A stretch of 55,930 nucleotides of DNA from Prorocentrum cordatum (taxonomy: Eukaryota > Sar > Dinophyceae > Prorocentrales > Prorocentraceae). Each line of letters starts with the position of its first letter. The first letter of the stretch is position 1. The translations under genes and the position numbers were made by a program. The stretch spans positions 22,172 to 78,101 of the forward strand of contig CAUYUJ010003551.1 in assembly GCA_963575745.1 (NCBI GenBank). Direction: 5' to 3'. This document shows positions 48,301 to 55,930 of the stretch, piece by piece. A model generated the notes under the pieces. That model did not search any database. It was given only the letters and a program-made list of their open reading frames with translations, and was not told where the DNA came from.

Positions 48301-49749
48301 GTCGAGGAGGGCCCCGAGTTGGCGCCGGGTGCTGCGCGCGAGGCAAGAGAAATATCGGGGGCAGTGTCCGCGGACGCTGTGGCCGCGAAAGACCCGAACG
48401 AGAGCGCCATGACGCACCTCGCGCGCCCGCTCCCACCGGAGGTGGATCTAGGAGAGATGCTGCACGGGAAGCCAGCGAGGGAGATATGCGCGGAGGGCGC
48501 GTGGAATTGCGATCGTCTGCGTATCAGAGGGATGCCGAATATCGGGAACTCATGTTTCGCGAACGCCGTACTGCAAGTGTTGCTACGACTGGGGCCCATT
48601 CGGCAAGCAGTGCGTCGCCACAGGGACACGTGCACCGTGCGGTCGGCAACGCGGTGCGGCGTGTGTGCGTTGGCCGAGCAGGCAACCCTGATGAATTCAA
48701 CCATGGCGGAGCTCCCGGCAACCGAGCGAGAACAGGTGCCGGCAGTGACAGCGACGCGATCTGGACTTTTTCAGCACGGGCGCCACAACGATTTCCGAGG
48801 TACTCGGCAGTGCGATGCGAGCGAGCTTTGGAGTGCCATGGTGGAGACAATATGTCGTGCGGAGTCCGCAGCGTTGAGTAGGATGGCAGCGCAACCGCCT
48901 CGGGGCTCGTTCGTAGACGAGTGCGTGCTCGGGTACGCAGTGTGTCAAAGACGGCATTGCACGGGATGCGGTTGGGTCTCGGACCTTTATAGACGAGAGC
49001 GGTTCATGACAATTCAGTTGTGGGAGCACGCGCAAGATGCAGAGCCCTTGTGCCTCGGGGCGTTGGTAGGCTTGCATGCGCGAGCCGCACAGTATGATTT
49101 GCCGTGCCCTCATCGTCCGGCGTTGCCGGAGGGCGAAGTGTGGGGCGTTTGCCACGGCCCGTCGCAAGCACACGACATCCCGGCAGTTTCGCCGCCGCCG
49201 TTTCTGACTGTAGTTCTCAGTAGAAGGATGGCTCAAGGGATGGACAGGGTGAATGCTCGCGCGAGGATCCCCCAAGAGATGGGATGGCTAGGCAATGACA
49301 GCATCAAGTACCGGTTCCAGGGTGCCATTTGTCACCTGGACCGTGAAAGCCATTATGTTGCGTACTTTGATTGCCCTGGGGTAGGTGTTGTCAGGTTCAA
49401 CGACGGGCAGGCTTCTCGAGTGGGGTTTGCGGCGTTTTCTGGCAGTGAGAGAAACCAAGTGGACGTTGCCGTCGTAGTTTTGGCGCGGGTTGCGGCAGGT
49501 GGGACATTCTCATCAGCAGGAGGCGGAAGCGAGGTGCCATCCGTCGACAGCTCGACTGGGACAGAACGACGCGCGAACGCTCCGCGCACGAACGCTCAGG
49601 GTGAGGTAGCGCGAGTTGCGGAGGGCGCGAGTATGGAAGGGGCCACAAAAGGGAGTGGCAGTGGCGATGCGACGGTAAAGAGGATGCGCGTGGGTGGCCA
49701 CGAGGGAGCGGACACGTCTCGGGGCAGCGCGGTGAATGATGAGGGTTGA
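45343..49749 (+). CDS. USP-type deubiquitinase ORF of a Helitron-like element
   Basis: The frame is open from before 45200. ATG 45343 (GCCATGG) is the best early start, but convincing protein-like sequence begins only at about 47530 (ATG 47533), so the start is uncertain. Residues about 1060-1370 form a complete ubiquitin-specific protease domain: Cys box GMPNIGNSCFANAVLQVL with the nucleophile at codon 48553, His box SHYVAYF with His at 49351, and RFNDGQ with Asp at 49402. A CTGC pair between them could bind zinc. All three catalytic residues are kept. A charged, Ala/Arg-rich helical region precedes the domain. Upstream, 46390-46870 holds 144-bp repeats. The frame stops at TGA 49747-49749, and the same frame continues open as the replicase/helicase ORF. 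USPs remove ubiquitin from proteins. In a transposon this may protect the element's own proteins, which is inference. Confidence 0.7.
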   Translation: MAKRLPTYRERRGVPTVRISCGVPTSRKVAGCRLAVKSRCRLALSGYNPCPPGRPRKGLLLQSWLSNGGGGCCSGDGLIGSLRRRDEASGQGGRDVCGTAAVRRRVIGVAVSRRGGGAAGSHSRTGGADGHKRGRRAVAAWACHCWGGGAVRGSLCGVCLCCRGGSAGRRRDVRNGVSARRRRDGSGTDSCRRCPGAGCCLCGGVVGRGLGVGCNGGVGCDRGNDVVGCCRRSGGVGPSCGLLSAMVVDSVRGGGCRCRCELSSLTKRFRCHWQVRSRGERMTGRNARSEERRARATGNVIPAGHEFPDSRGHVPVYVDIANLENSLDARTAACSSTALTTAAVLDAPLPVVSFRRFGSGRGYVVSLCCRRRGKRSQILRFPFRSGGFRCGSVAGQWRGGPFRRGGSRRGNVVGQCRRRRAERSQILKLPFRSGGCRRGYAAGQWRGVLFRRGGSRRGYVVGLCCRRSWKRSPSVALSIRRGGSRRGDAAGQWRGVRRSRRGVVGVRCRRGARNVRCRRRVSCNAHRKRCSSRTLGCAGGGVCGHVISCCFWIGAARDRPARRRRFVGRRKWSGAVNCRRLSGSARHGRLSVARKGGSACDCRSPAARTGDAQKRSTCTAVMKSPSRNNSARRQTAHVVDASFFDVLRTIVFVGLGHASNPSGLRRIATWVSGREARRVGRARAARARLSPGSGAIRKVRWHGGGSDECDEGVATCARSCGVSFETIGDGMLLMVVAWTACVTCAPTTSVATLAADDATVGPWENKCLQDAVARMQRGRWHREALRFFATECANHTWSGVGGACRVEEQNVDAVQRWLCQHKAFAWVYEAEHVADFLVEGSLWRWRLGDADGRCVGSAVWLSEGHVVRVAHGHGSLKGSEGDPVQAPWRRHAAGATRGSKDLAPAASSRASASAESTETGYKSRQAAAAAEARREAERERGVGPDAAAQLEQQSAAYASSRPDESAEVLGCRRRRKLRQDFKRRRNVEEGPELAPGAAREAREISGAVSADAVAAKDPNESAMTHLARPLPPEVDLGEMLHGKPAREICAEGAWNCDRLRIRGMPNIGNSCFANAVLQVLLRLGPIRQAVRRHRDTCTVRSATRCGVCALAEQATLMNSTMAELPATEREQVPAVTATRSGLFQHGRHNDFRGTRQCDASELWSAMVETICRAESAALSRMAAQPPRGSFVDECVLGYAVCQRRHCTGCGWVSDLYRRERFMTIQLWEHAQDAEPLCLGALVGLHARAAQYDLPCPHRPALPEGEVWGVCHGPSQAHDIPAVSPPPFLTVVLSRRMAQGMDRVNARARIPQEMGWLGNDSIKYRFQGAICHLDRESHYVAYFDCPGVGVVRFNDGQASRVGFAAFSGSERNQVDVAVVVLARVAAGGTFSSAGGGSEVPSVDSSTGTERRANAPRTNAQGEVARVAEGASMEGATKGSGSGDATVKRMRVGGHEGADTSRGSAVNDEG
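45354..45470 (+). repeat. Short tandem repeats of GTGCCGACTTNCCGTAAAG
   Basis: About four units of 28-32 bp at the start of the USP frame (TTGCCGACTTACCGTGAAAG, GGTGCCGACTGTCCG and so on). If translated they give GVPTVR/GVPTSRKV-like repeats. Confidence 0.6.
46390..46870 (+). repeat. 144-bp tandem repeat inside the USP frame
   Basis: CGTTGTC...TGT begins units at 46431, 46575 and 46719, exactly 144 bp apart, with a worn fourth unit. 144 is 48 codons, so the frame is kept in each unit. The reading is Arg/Gly-rich and may or may not be translated. Confidence 0.8.
49747..49749 (+). other. Single in-frame TGA between the two ORFs
   Basis: The codons before (GAT GAG GGT) and after (TTG GGG CGA) are in one frame, which is open for thousands of codons on both sides. 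It is a single-base event, a true stop or a readthrough site. Several other genes here also end in TGA, so genome-wide reassignment is unlikely. Confidence 0.85.
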
Positions 49750-49971
49750 TTGGGGCGAGCCGACGGCAGCGAGAGAGAAGGCAGACTGCGAGATGGCCCA
49801 CCCACGGGCAAACTGGGCGCGGGGGGTCGCTCTTGGAAAGACCTCGTGGCATCGAGCGAAAGGGAGGATTCGGCAGGGGTGGGCTCGGGTGCACCGGCGC
49901 CGCCGCCACCCGGTGCGGAGCGTGGGGCAGAAGACGCCGAGGCACGCAAACGGCGGCGGGCCGGAGCAAGC

Positions 49972-52900
49972 ATGGGAGCCAGCGGTAATGCGAGGAAGGC
50001 TTTGGTTGCAGCGTGGAATGACAGGGGATGCAACGATGGGCCTGGGTGCGCTGGCAGATGTGCGAGACCCGCGGATGGATCGGCAGTCGATGGCGGTGAG
50101 GAAACAGGTGGGCAGCAAGGGAACGACAAGGCAAAAGCGCAAAGCGTCGGAGACGGGGCAGCACGGCAAAGGGAAGGCCCTTCGGGGGGCGAGGGGGACG
50201 GCGATGACAGCACGCCCGCGGCAGACGCCATGCAAAAGGCATTCTACAGTGTTGGTGTAGACGCGTCGTCGAAAGATCCTCGGCGGGCACGAGAACTCCT
50301 CGTGGCAGCTGCTGCGGCAAGTGTGCGGCGACGCCCAACGGTGCCTGCGGATCCAGACGATCCCACCCAACCGTGGTCGCGAGCACTGGCCGAGGACATG
50401 GCTGTCGAGTTGCCAGCCGTTCACTGTGCGTTTGTGGGGTGCATGTGGCAGTCGGAGAACGTAAAAGAGTTGTACGAGCACGTCCGCGAGGAGCACGGTG
50501 CCGTCGTTATGCCAATTGCCAACTTGATTCATCCTGAGGACGAGGACGAGGATCTCCGTGTCGAAGCAGCGTACCATGCGATCGTGGCACATGCCGTTCG
50601 GGGTGGTGCGCCGCTGTCGGCGTATTCTCTACACAGAAGGAGTTTGGCCAGGTACGCGGCAGCAACGAAGCAGCAGAGCATAGCGTCTCCGATCTGCTTC
50701 TTATGCGCGTGCACTTTTCCGTGGGTGGAAAGCCGGCGAGGGAACCAGATTTCCTGGGAACAGCCGTTCAAGGCATCCGAAGCGGACCCGAGTGTAGTGA
50801 GTCATTTTGGCGAGTGGGCCATGCCGGATGTGCAAGTGCGTTTCAGCGTCGACGCATACTTGCGGGACTACCGATTCGAACCAGGAAACGAAGCGTTGGA
50901 CTTGGCAAGAGATGCGTGGTATCGAGAAGACTTCACCGATTGGCTCGTGGCAATGCCGACGTCCCGCGGTGAAGTGCACATGTTGTGTTGTCCCGAAGAT
51001 CAAAAGTGCCACAAGGAGTGCCCGGAGAAGAGAGAGAGAACGGCATGTCCCGAATGCAGAGTGCCTCTTTGTGTGGAATGCAAGGCAGAGGTGGATGCGC
51101 CATATCGGTGGCGGGCCACTGCGATCCCGGCAGTCCCGCGCCGGAGTCTTGCGAATGACCTGATGGCGTTCTATGCGCCAGATCGCATGTACACAGAAGG
51201 CATGACAGTGATGGAAATGATTTGCTGCAGCCCTTGCATTACGTCCATGATATGCTTTTCGTTGGAGGTAAAGTTTCAGAACGACCAGGAAAGCAGCACG
51301 GCCAGGGAGAACCTGTTTGACAGCGCCGCCGGGTTCCACAACGGGCGTCTGGCAGCGCGAGGGAATGCCACGAGTTTCATGTTACCATGGCAGGGAATAT
51401 TGCGAGAGCTCCGGCAGCTCGAGGAGGAAGGGCGCCAGGGAAGCGACTCGGCGGTGCCGATCGTGGGTGATCGGTTGGGGTCGGCGGTGCAGATCCTTCT
51501 GAAAATCAACGACGCCACGAGTAAGGATAACCTGCCGCGTTTCATACATCAAGCGAACGTGCGGCGCGAAGTGGTGAAGCGCCACATCAAGATGATGAAG
51601 CAGCGCGGACACCGGGCCTTCGTGAACGTCAACGTGGAGGCGATGGAGAGAAAGGCTGAGCAGTTACCGAAGGACGGCGCGCCGCCTGAGATTGTCCGGC
51701 TGCTGCCGCATGACACCACGTTGGACAAGCTCATGGTGCAGAAGAATGCGACGCCCTGCGATGGGGCGCGAGACTCTGTGGGAGCGGCTGCGCGCGACAT
51801 GGACTTGCGTACGCCGAATGCCGCCGTGATGGATAAGTCGTCGGTGGACGAAGTGGACGCGAACAAGTTGAGGCAGGGTGCGTTTGAGCATGTGTCTGGC
51901 AGGTCGCCGACCGCCGAGCACGAAGGTCCAGAGCCAGGCGCAAACAGTGCCGCACAGGCAGGTGCATTGGCAATGGAAGCCAAAAGTCTCGCACTGCGTC
52001 TGGCAAGTACGTGGGCTGGCAGGTGTGACAGGCCGGAGTGCCCATGCGGTGGAGATAGAGACGAGAGTGCTCTGGCGAGGACGAGTAGAATGGGAGACAA
52101 GGCGGCCAACGCTGACATGAAGACACTGCAGTATCGGCTTTGGGAGATGATGGAAACGGACGCGTCTCGGATTCGGTACGTAGTGTATCCAGGCCGTGCG
52201 ATGATGAATCAGTTTGTTCCGTGGTTTTTCGGTGTGGCATTTCCTTTCTGTTTCAAGTACGGGGTGGGGATGCCTGACATGCCTGAGTGGCAGGAAAATG
52301 CGCGACATCGACGTGGGCCCGCGGCGCCCCGCGTGGAGTTGGCTCTGTGGGCGCGCATCATGACGCGTCGGGTCGAGTCTCAGTTCCGGCGTGAATGGCG
52401 GTTTGGTTTTACGTTGTCGTCGGTCTTGTTTCAAAGTTCCGTGAATATGGCCCGGTCTGCCCGCTTGGCGGACTATAGAAAGGACGGAGAGACGGAATGC
52501 CAGTACTCGCAAGGAGAACTCGAGAAGGCAGCCGTGAGCATCGTTGACGCTTTGTATGGTACGTACAAAGATCCGTCAACTGGCAAGACCACGAACGTGC
52601 GCGGAGATTTCTCGAAGCTGAAATATGTGCAGTCGCTCGATCCGATAGCGAAACGGTTGGCTGCGGGAGCCAGCGCGGTCGCTCGCAAGATTGAAGGGAC
52701 AAACGAGGTGCGGACGCTCATGAGGTACGACACCCATGCTGCTCGAGTCGCCCATGGGGTACCGCTATTTTTCACCATGTCCCCTGACGAGGGACACAAC
52801 CTGGTAATGGTGCGGCTGTCGCGGTCGCGAAAGAAGGACCCCGTGAATCGTCGTGAAGCGCGGGCGCGTCACGGCCCAACGCATGGTGGGTTGTGGGAGC

Positions 52901-55900
52901 CGTCGCTGGCGCACAAGGACGAAATATTTGGAGATGCCGTGAGAAGAGATCGGAGCGAGCAGGCGGGCGAGGGCGGATCGGGCACAGAGGGGGCAGAGGG
53001 TGACGACGACGTGGACATGGCAGTGCCTCTGGAGATGTTGGCAGATGCCGCTCCCGCGTCGGACGAGAGAAGAGCTGTGCTGGCTCGGGACCCGCTGGCG
53101 GGCGTTGACGGGTTTCGGGTCATCGTGGGCCTTGTCTTCGAGTGCATGTTGGGTATGCGGTATTGTCCGAATTGCCCGGACTGCGAGCGCGCAGACTTGC
53201 TTGGCAGCAACGCGACGGCGGTGGGCGGGTGCTTGGGACGCGTTGACGGGGTGTACGGCAGCATTGAAGCTCAGAAGTCGGCTGGAAGTCTGCATCTGCA
53301 CGTGCAAGTCTTCGTTCAGTGTTTGCACCAGCATGCCCCCTTGCACGCACTGCTACAGCTGCCGACAGATTTGCTGAAGGGCCTGGTAGAAGAGTATAAG
53401 AGGTACAAGAGAAACGCGAGTCGTCAAGAGTACGCTGACGTAGAAGGCTGGAGGGGCAGGAAAGCGGAAGTAGAGAAGGCATGGCCCACGTACCGCGAGA
53501 CGACAGAGCTGGTCGCAGCGCCGGGGTACTTACACAGCGGCCAGACGAATGGGTTGGAAGAAACGGAAGTCGGCGGGAGGGAATCAGCGAGCCGGAGTGG
53601 GACAACCGAAGAGGGAGACAAGGGCAACGAGGAAGGGCGAACCTGGCTGCAAGAGCACCTCGGCGTCTGGGTGCAAAAGGGGCAGGAGTTTCGACAGAAC
53701 CACGTGCACCAGTGGAGCAAGCGTTTGCAGCGCGTGGTACCGTTGGCACATTGTCAGAGGAAAGACGACATGACGCAGTGCAAAAGCTTTTTCCCGCGCA
53801 CGACGTGGCTCATAGATCGCGCAGTGGTGTTGTGCCAAGGCTTTTTGAAAAACCGTGACATGCCGCGAGCAGGGAGGAGGAACATGACAGGGTGCTTGCA
53901 CGGGCCCATGAACGAGGAGAACCTGAACGGCACGCTACCAGCGATGCTAAGCGGCGCGGTAGGATTGAATTTCAACAGCGACTTGCAGATCCCGTACAGG
54001 TTCCCAGTGACGGAAGCGACGCATGATAGTTGTGTGTGCGAAGAGCGGTGCTGGGAGACGGATCGACCCATAGACATGGTTCTGGCAGCGCAGCGAGCGC
54101 AGAATGCAGCAGCGGGGTATGCGGCGGACTATCAGTGCAAGCGGTGTGCCCCGTCGTTCAACGAGGTGAGGGAGATCAAAAAGGGCCACCACGCGCTGGC
54201 GGAGCAGACGAAAGACAGGACCGCGGCGTACCGAGCGAACAGGCACATGAAGAGGTTTCTCAGTGACATGTACGGGAGAGGTGCGGTGCGGTCAGCGCAG
54301 GAAAGTGCGAATCTGCGCGCGTACCGAGACCCCAGAGACGTGACTGGTGCCGAGAGTATCAAGACTGCGAAGACAGCCATGATCCCGGGAGCAGAAGCCG
54401 TGCGCATGGCGGGACGGCTCTGCGCTGACGGGGACGGCGTTACCGTAGCAGCGTCGGGGATTCTGGAAGCAGACAAACGAGAAGGGCCGAACAAGGTTCG
54501 AATTGTGTCTAAGAGTCCAGTGTACTTGTATGGCATGCGCCCGGTTGGCGCTCCTGGTGCGCCCGACTTGGCACACTTATCGTTGTATGAGTTCTTGCGA
54601 TATTGGCGCATCGAGTTGGCAGCATTTCCCCGCAGCGGTGCAGAGCTGGCAGCCGCGGCCAGCAACGATTACCAGGCGGAGCAGACGGAGTCCGGGATTC
54701 AGAAGGTCCGCGAAGCAGACGAGCAGAGAGCGGATACTGACGAAAGCGGTGCGCTGCCCGGACCCCAGTTGAAAGCCGGAGTGGATTATGTGATCAAGGC
54801 AGGATGGGGGAGTTACTCGTGGGTCCCGTTTCCAGATGTTCCTGAGCTCGAAACATTGAGGCACACGTGGGTGCTGGTGCGAAACGAGCGCCCGAGAAAC
54901 CTTAGCTTTCATGGGGCGCCGCAGCCGAAACACGGAGCGGGGCAGGAGGATAGCAACGGGCTGTTGTTGATGGTATATTTCCGGGCCTTCACACTTCGCG
55001 ACGATGAAGAGTTCGCGGGGGCCGACTGTGGAGTACCACACCTGCGAGAGTTCCGCGGAGAGCAGGGGTCATGGGCGGAGGCGTCTGTGGAATGGTTGAG
55101 GAAAGGCATGCCATGTGAAGAAACAAGGAGGTACGTGCAGAACTACATGGGCGTGGTGGATATGCGACCAGTCACGGACGAAGATCTAGTCAAAGGCGAA
55201 GACGAGCTGTACAGCGATGAAGAACTGGATCCGCGAATTGTCGACGCGGCGACTATACGGAAGACGCACGCGGGAGGCACGTCCATGGAGAAAGAGGACG
55301 GGCGGACCAATGTAGACGCGGAGTGCGAAAAGGAGAAGAGCCGGGAGGCCATGGCCAGGGGCGACGCCGTTTGGGGCGAGATGACGAGTCGAAAGAACGG
55401 AAAGCGCAAAAAGCACGGAGAGGACGGCGTGTTGAGGTGGGATGACGCGGCAGTGAAAAGAGCGCAAGCGATGGCCGCGGCGTCGAGGGCGGCAGGAGGA
55501 GGCGGCGCCGGGGCAGCGGAAGGTGCTCCGGAAGTGGCCACGGCTAAAAAAGCGACGGCGTCGAGTGTGCGGGAGTGGAGATCCGGTCTTGCAAAGAGCG
55601 GACTGAATGAGAGACAACGGAGCGTCGTTGAGAAGGTGGCAGATCGAGTGTTGGCGCAAGAGTTCGCGAGTTCCGTGCAGGGAAGGAAAAGAGGCCAGAG
55701 CCCTTCTGATATGCAGCCACTCGCGTGGGCGTTGCACGGTGGCCCGGGGACGGGAAAGAGTTTCGTCATAGACAAGATCCGGAGGGAGCTTTTCGAAAAA
55801 GAGCTGGGGTGGACGCACGGCATAGATTTCCAGGTAGCAGCGTTGCAGGCTGCAAACGCGTCAGCTCTCGACGGGAATACGATTCACAGTGTATTTGGGC

Positions 55901-55930
55901 TCGGGGTGGCGAACGCGAAGGAGAAGAAGG
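49972..55930 (+). CDS. Helitron-like Rep-helicase polyprotein (C-terminus beyond window)
   Basis: The frame is open from 49750 to the last base. 49972 is the first ATG after the TGA. In order: a Gly/Ala/Arg-rich linker; a C2H2-type finger (C at 50425 and 50440, H at 50479 and 50494); a Cys-rich region (50989-51104, with CPECRVPLCVEC); a long helical stretch; Rep motif 1 (LFFTMSPDEGHN, 52768); an HUH motif HLH (His at 53293 and 53299) in SAGSLHLHVQVF; a Y2-type pair GYAADYQCK (Tyr at 54118 and 54130, four residues apart); and a PIF1/RecD-type helicase start with Walker A GGPGTGKS (55738-55761) and DGNTIHSVFGLG. This is the order of a rolling-circle Helitron replicase, which nicks and transfers one strand and unwinds DNA. 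Spacing from HUH to Y2 (about 275 residues) is longer than usual. Helicase motifs after Walker A lie outside the window. Confidence 0.8.
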   Translation, partial: MGASGNARKALVAAWNDRGCNDGPGCAGRCARPADGSAVDGGEETGGQQGNDKAKAQSVGDGAARQREGPSGGEGDGDDSTPAADAMQKAFYSVGVDASSKDPRRARELLVAAAAASVRRRPTVPADPDDPTQPWSRALAEDMAVELPAVHCAFVGCMWQSENVKELYEHVREEHGAVVMPIANLIHPEDEDEDLRVEAAYHAIVAHAVRGGAPLSAYSLHRRSLARYAAATKQQSIASPICFLCACTFPWVESRRGNQISWEQPFKASEADPSVVSHFGEWAMPDVQVRFSVDAYLRDYRFEPGNEALDLARDAWYREDFTDWLVAMPTSRGEVHMLCCPEDQKCHKECPEKRERTACPECRVPLCVECKAEVDAPYRWRATAIPAVPRRSLANDLMAFYAPDRMYTEGMTVMEMICCSPCITSMICFSLEVKFQNDQESSTARENLFDSAAGFHNGRLAARGNATSFMLPWQGILRELRQLEEEGRQGSDSAVPIVGDRLGSAVQILLKINDATSKDNLPRFIHQANVRREVVKRHIKMMKQRGHRAFVNVNVEAMERKAEQLPKDGAPPEIVRLLPHDTTLDKLMVQKNATPCDGARDSVGAAARDMDLRTPNAAVMDKSSVDEVDANKLRQGAFEHVSGRSPTAEHEGPEPGANSAAQAGALAMEAKSLALRLASTWAGRCDRPECPCGGDRDESALARTSRMGDKAANADMKTLQYRLWEMMETDASRIRYVVYPGRAMMNQFVPWFFGVAFPFCFKYGVGMPDMPEWQENARHRRGPAAPRVELALWARIMTRRVESQFRREWRFGFTLSSVLFQSSVNMARSARLADYRKDGETECQYSQGELEKAAVSIVDALYGTYKDPSTGKTTNVRGDFSKLKYVQSLDPIAKRLAAGASAVARKIEGTNEVRTLMRYDTHAARVAHGVPLFFTMSPDEGHNLVMVRLSRSRKKDPVNRREARARHGPTHGGLWEPSLAHKDEIFGDAVRRDRSEQAGEGGSGTEGAEGDDDVDMAVPLEMLADAAPASDERRAVLARDPLAGVDGFRVIVGLVFECMLGMRYCPNCPDCERADLLGSNATAVGGCLGRVDGVYGSIEAQKSAGSLHLHVQVFVQCLHQHAPLHALLQLPTDLLKGLVEEYKRYKRNASRQEYADVEGWRGRKAEVEKAWPTYRETTELVAAPGYLHSGQTNGLEETEVGGRESASRSGTTEEGDKGNEEGRTWLQEHLGVWVQKGQEFRQNHVHQWSKRLQRVVPLAHCQRKDDMTQCKSFFPRTTWLIDRAVVLCQGFLKNRDMPRAGRRNMTGCLHGPMNEENLNGTLPAMLSGAVGLNFNSDLQIPYRFPVTEATHDSCVCEERCWETDRPIDMVLAAQRAQNAAAGYAADYQCKRCAPSFNEVREIKKGHHALAEQTKDRTAAYRANRHMKRFLSDMYGRGAVRSAQESANLRAYRDPRDVTGAESIKTAKTAMIPGAEAVRMAGRLCADGDGVTVAASGILEADKREGPNKVRIVSKSPVYLYGMRPVGAPGAPDLAHLSLYEFLRYWRIELAAFPRSGAELAAAASNDYQAEQTESGIQKVREADEQRADTDESGALPGPQLKAGVDYVIKAGWGSYSWVPFPDVPELETLRHTWVLVRNERPRNLSFHGAPQPKHGAGQEDSNGLLLMVYFRAFTLRDDEEFAGADCGVPHLREFRGEQGSWAEASVEWLRKGMPCEETRRYVQNYMGVVDMRPVTDEDLVKGEDELYSDEELDPRIVDAATIRKTHAGGTSMEKEDGRTNVDAECEKEKSREAMARGDAVWGEMTSRKNGKRKKHGEDGVLRWDDAAVKRAQAMAAASRAAGGGGAGAAEGAPEVATAKKATASSVREWRSGLAKSGLNERQRSVVEKVADRVLAQEFASSVQGRKRGQSPSDMQPLAWALHGGPGTGKSFVIDKIRRELFEKELGWTHGIDFQVAALQAANASALDGNTIHSVFGLGVANAKEKK

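Noticed and set aside
49736-50260. 174-codon frame and long minus-strand frames over 49.4-55.8 kb
   Set aside because: They overlap the Rep-helicase frame, which is longer, free of stops and carries known motifs.
1-55930. tRNA, rRNA or snRNA genes
   Set aside because: Looked for B-box-like and conserved rRNA words by eye and found nothing convincing. A covariance-model scan would be needed to exclude them.

Overview
This window reads as nuclear DNA of a dinoflagellate. The strongest evidence is the dinoflagellate spliced leader (DinoSL): its 22-nt sequence, or worn copies of it, lies just upstream of several open frames (15763, 22632, 31217, 38998 and 39020; weaker at 35264 and 29658). Such relict leaders mark genes that re-entered the genome as trans-spliced cDNA. 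Two loci (22632/22654 and 38998/39020) carry two leaders in tandem. High GC, all supported genes on the + strand, long repeat-rich spacers, duplicated neighbours and a rarity of introns fit the same assignment. A high-GC lineage such as Prorocentrum is possible but is inference.

Layout. 1-3.9 kb: foldback and MITE-like elements, an ATC microsatellite, then GYT and GGA tracts. 3.86-5.62 kb: a 586-aa gene with motifs resembling the helical domain linked to 5-hydroxymethyl-dU kinase and thymine-hypermodification enzymes. 5.7-15.7 kb: repeats (CCAAGA composite family, 65-bp satellite, nested palindromes, microsatellites) around a small two-helix membrane protein gene at about 8.7 kb, whose second copy at 22.7 kb is a pseudogene. 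15.76-16.49 kb: a leader-marked gene of unknown function. 17-28.5 kb: duplicated segments and a large satellite of about 134-bp units. 29.7-32.8 kb: a gene of unknown function and a leader-marked OB-fold (RPA-like) gene with a likely 99-nt intron. 33.2-42.9 kb: two unusual genes (an endonuclease/exonuclease/phosphatase-fold protein and a protein with an internal duplication). They share an 18-bp dispersed sequence encoding GASQPA and a nearly identical 440-bp downstream segment. They lie between copies of a 1.47-kb composite element with 12-bp terminal inverted repeats. 43-45.2 kb: repeats. 45.3 kb to the end: a large Helitron-like element.

The Helitron-like element is the main coding content. 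A frame with a complete ubiquitin-specific protease (USP) domain ends in one TGA at 49747-49749. The same frame is then open for more than 2,060 codons to the window edge, encoding a C2H2-type finger, a Cys-rich region, an HUH/Y2 replication-initiator region and a PIF1-type helicase (Walker A at 55738). Apart from that TGA, the two would be one protein of more than 3,500 residues.

Most of the window is repetitive, and many long open frames are by-products of GC-rich or triplet repeats. I saw no rRNA, tRNA, CRISPR array or intact SL RNA gene. Family assignments come from motifs read by eye, not from searches.
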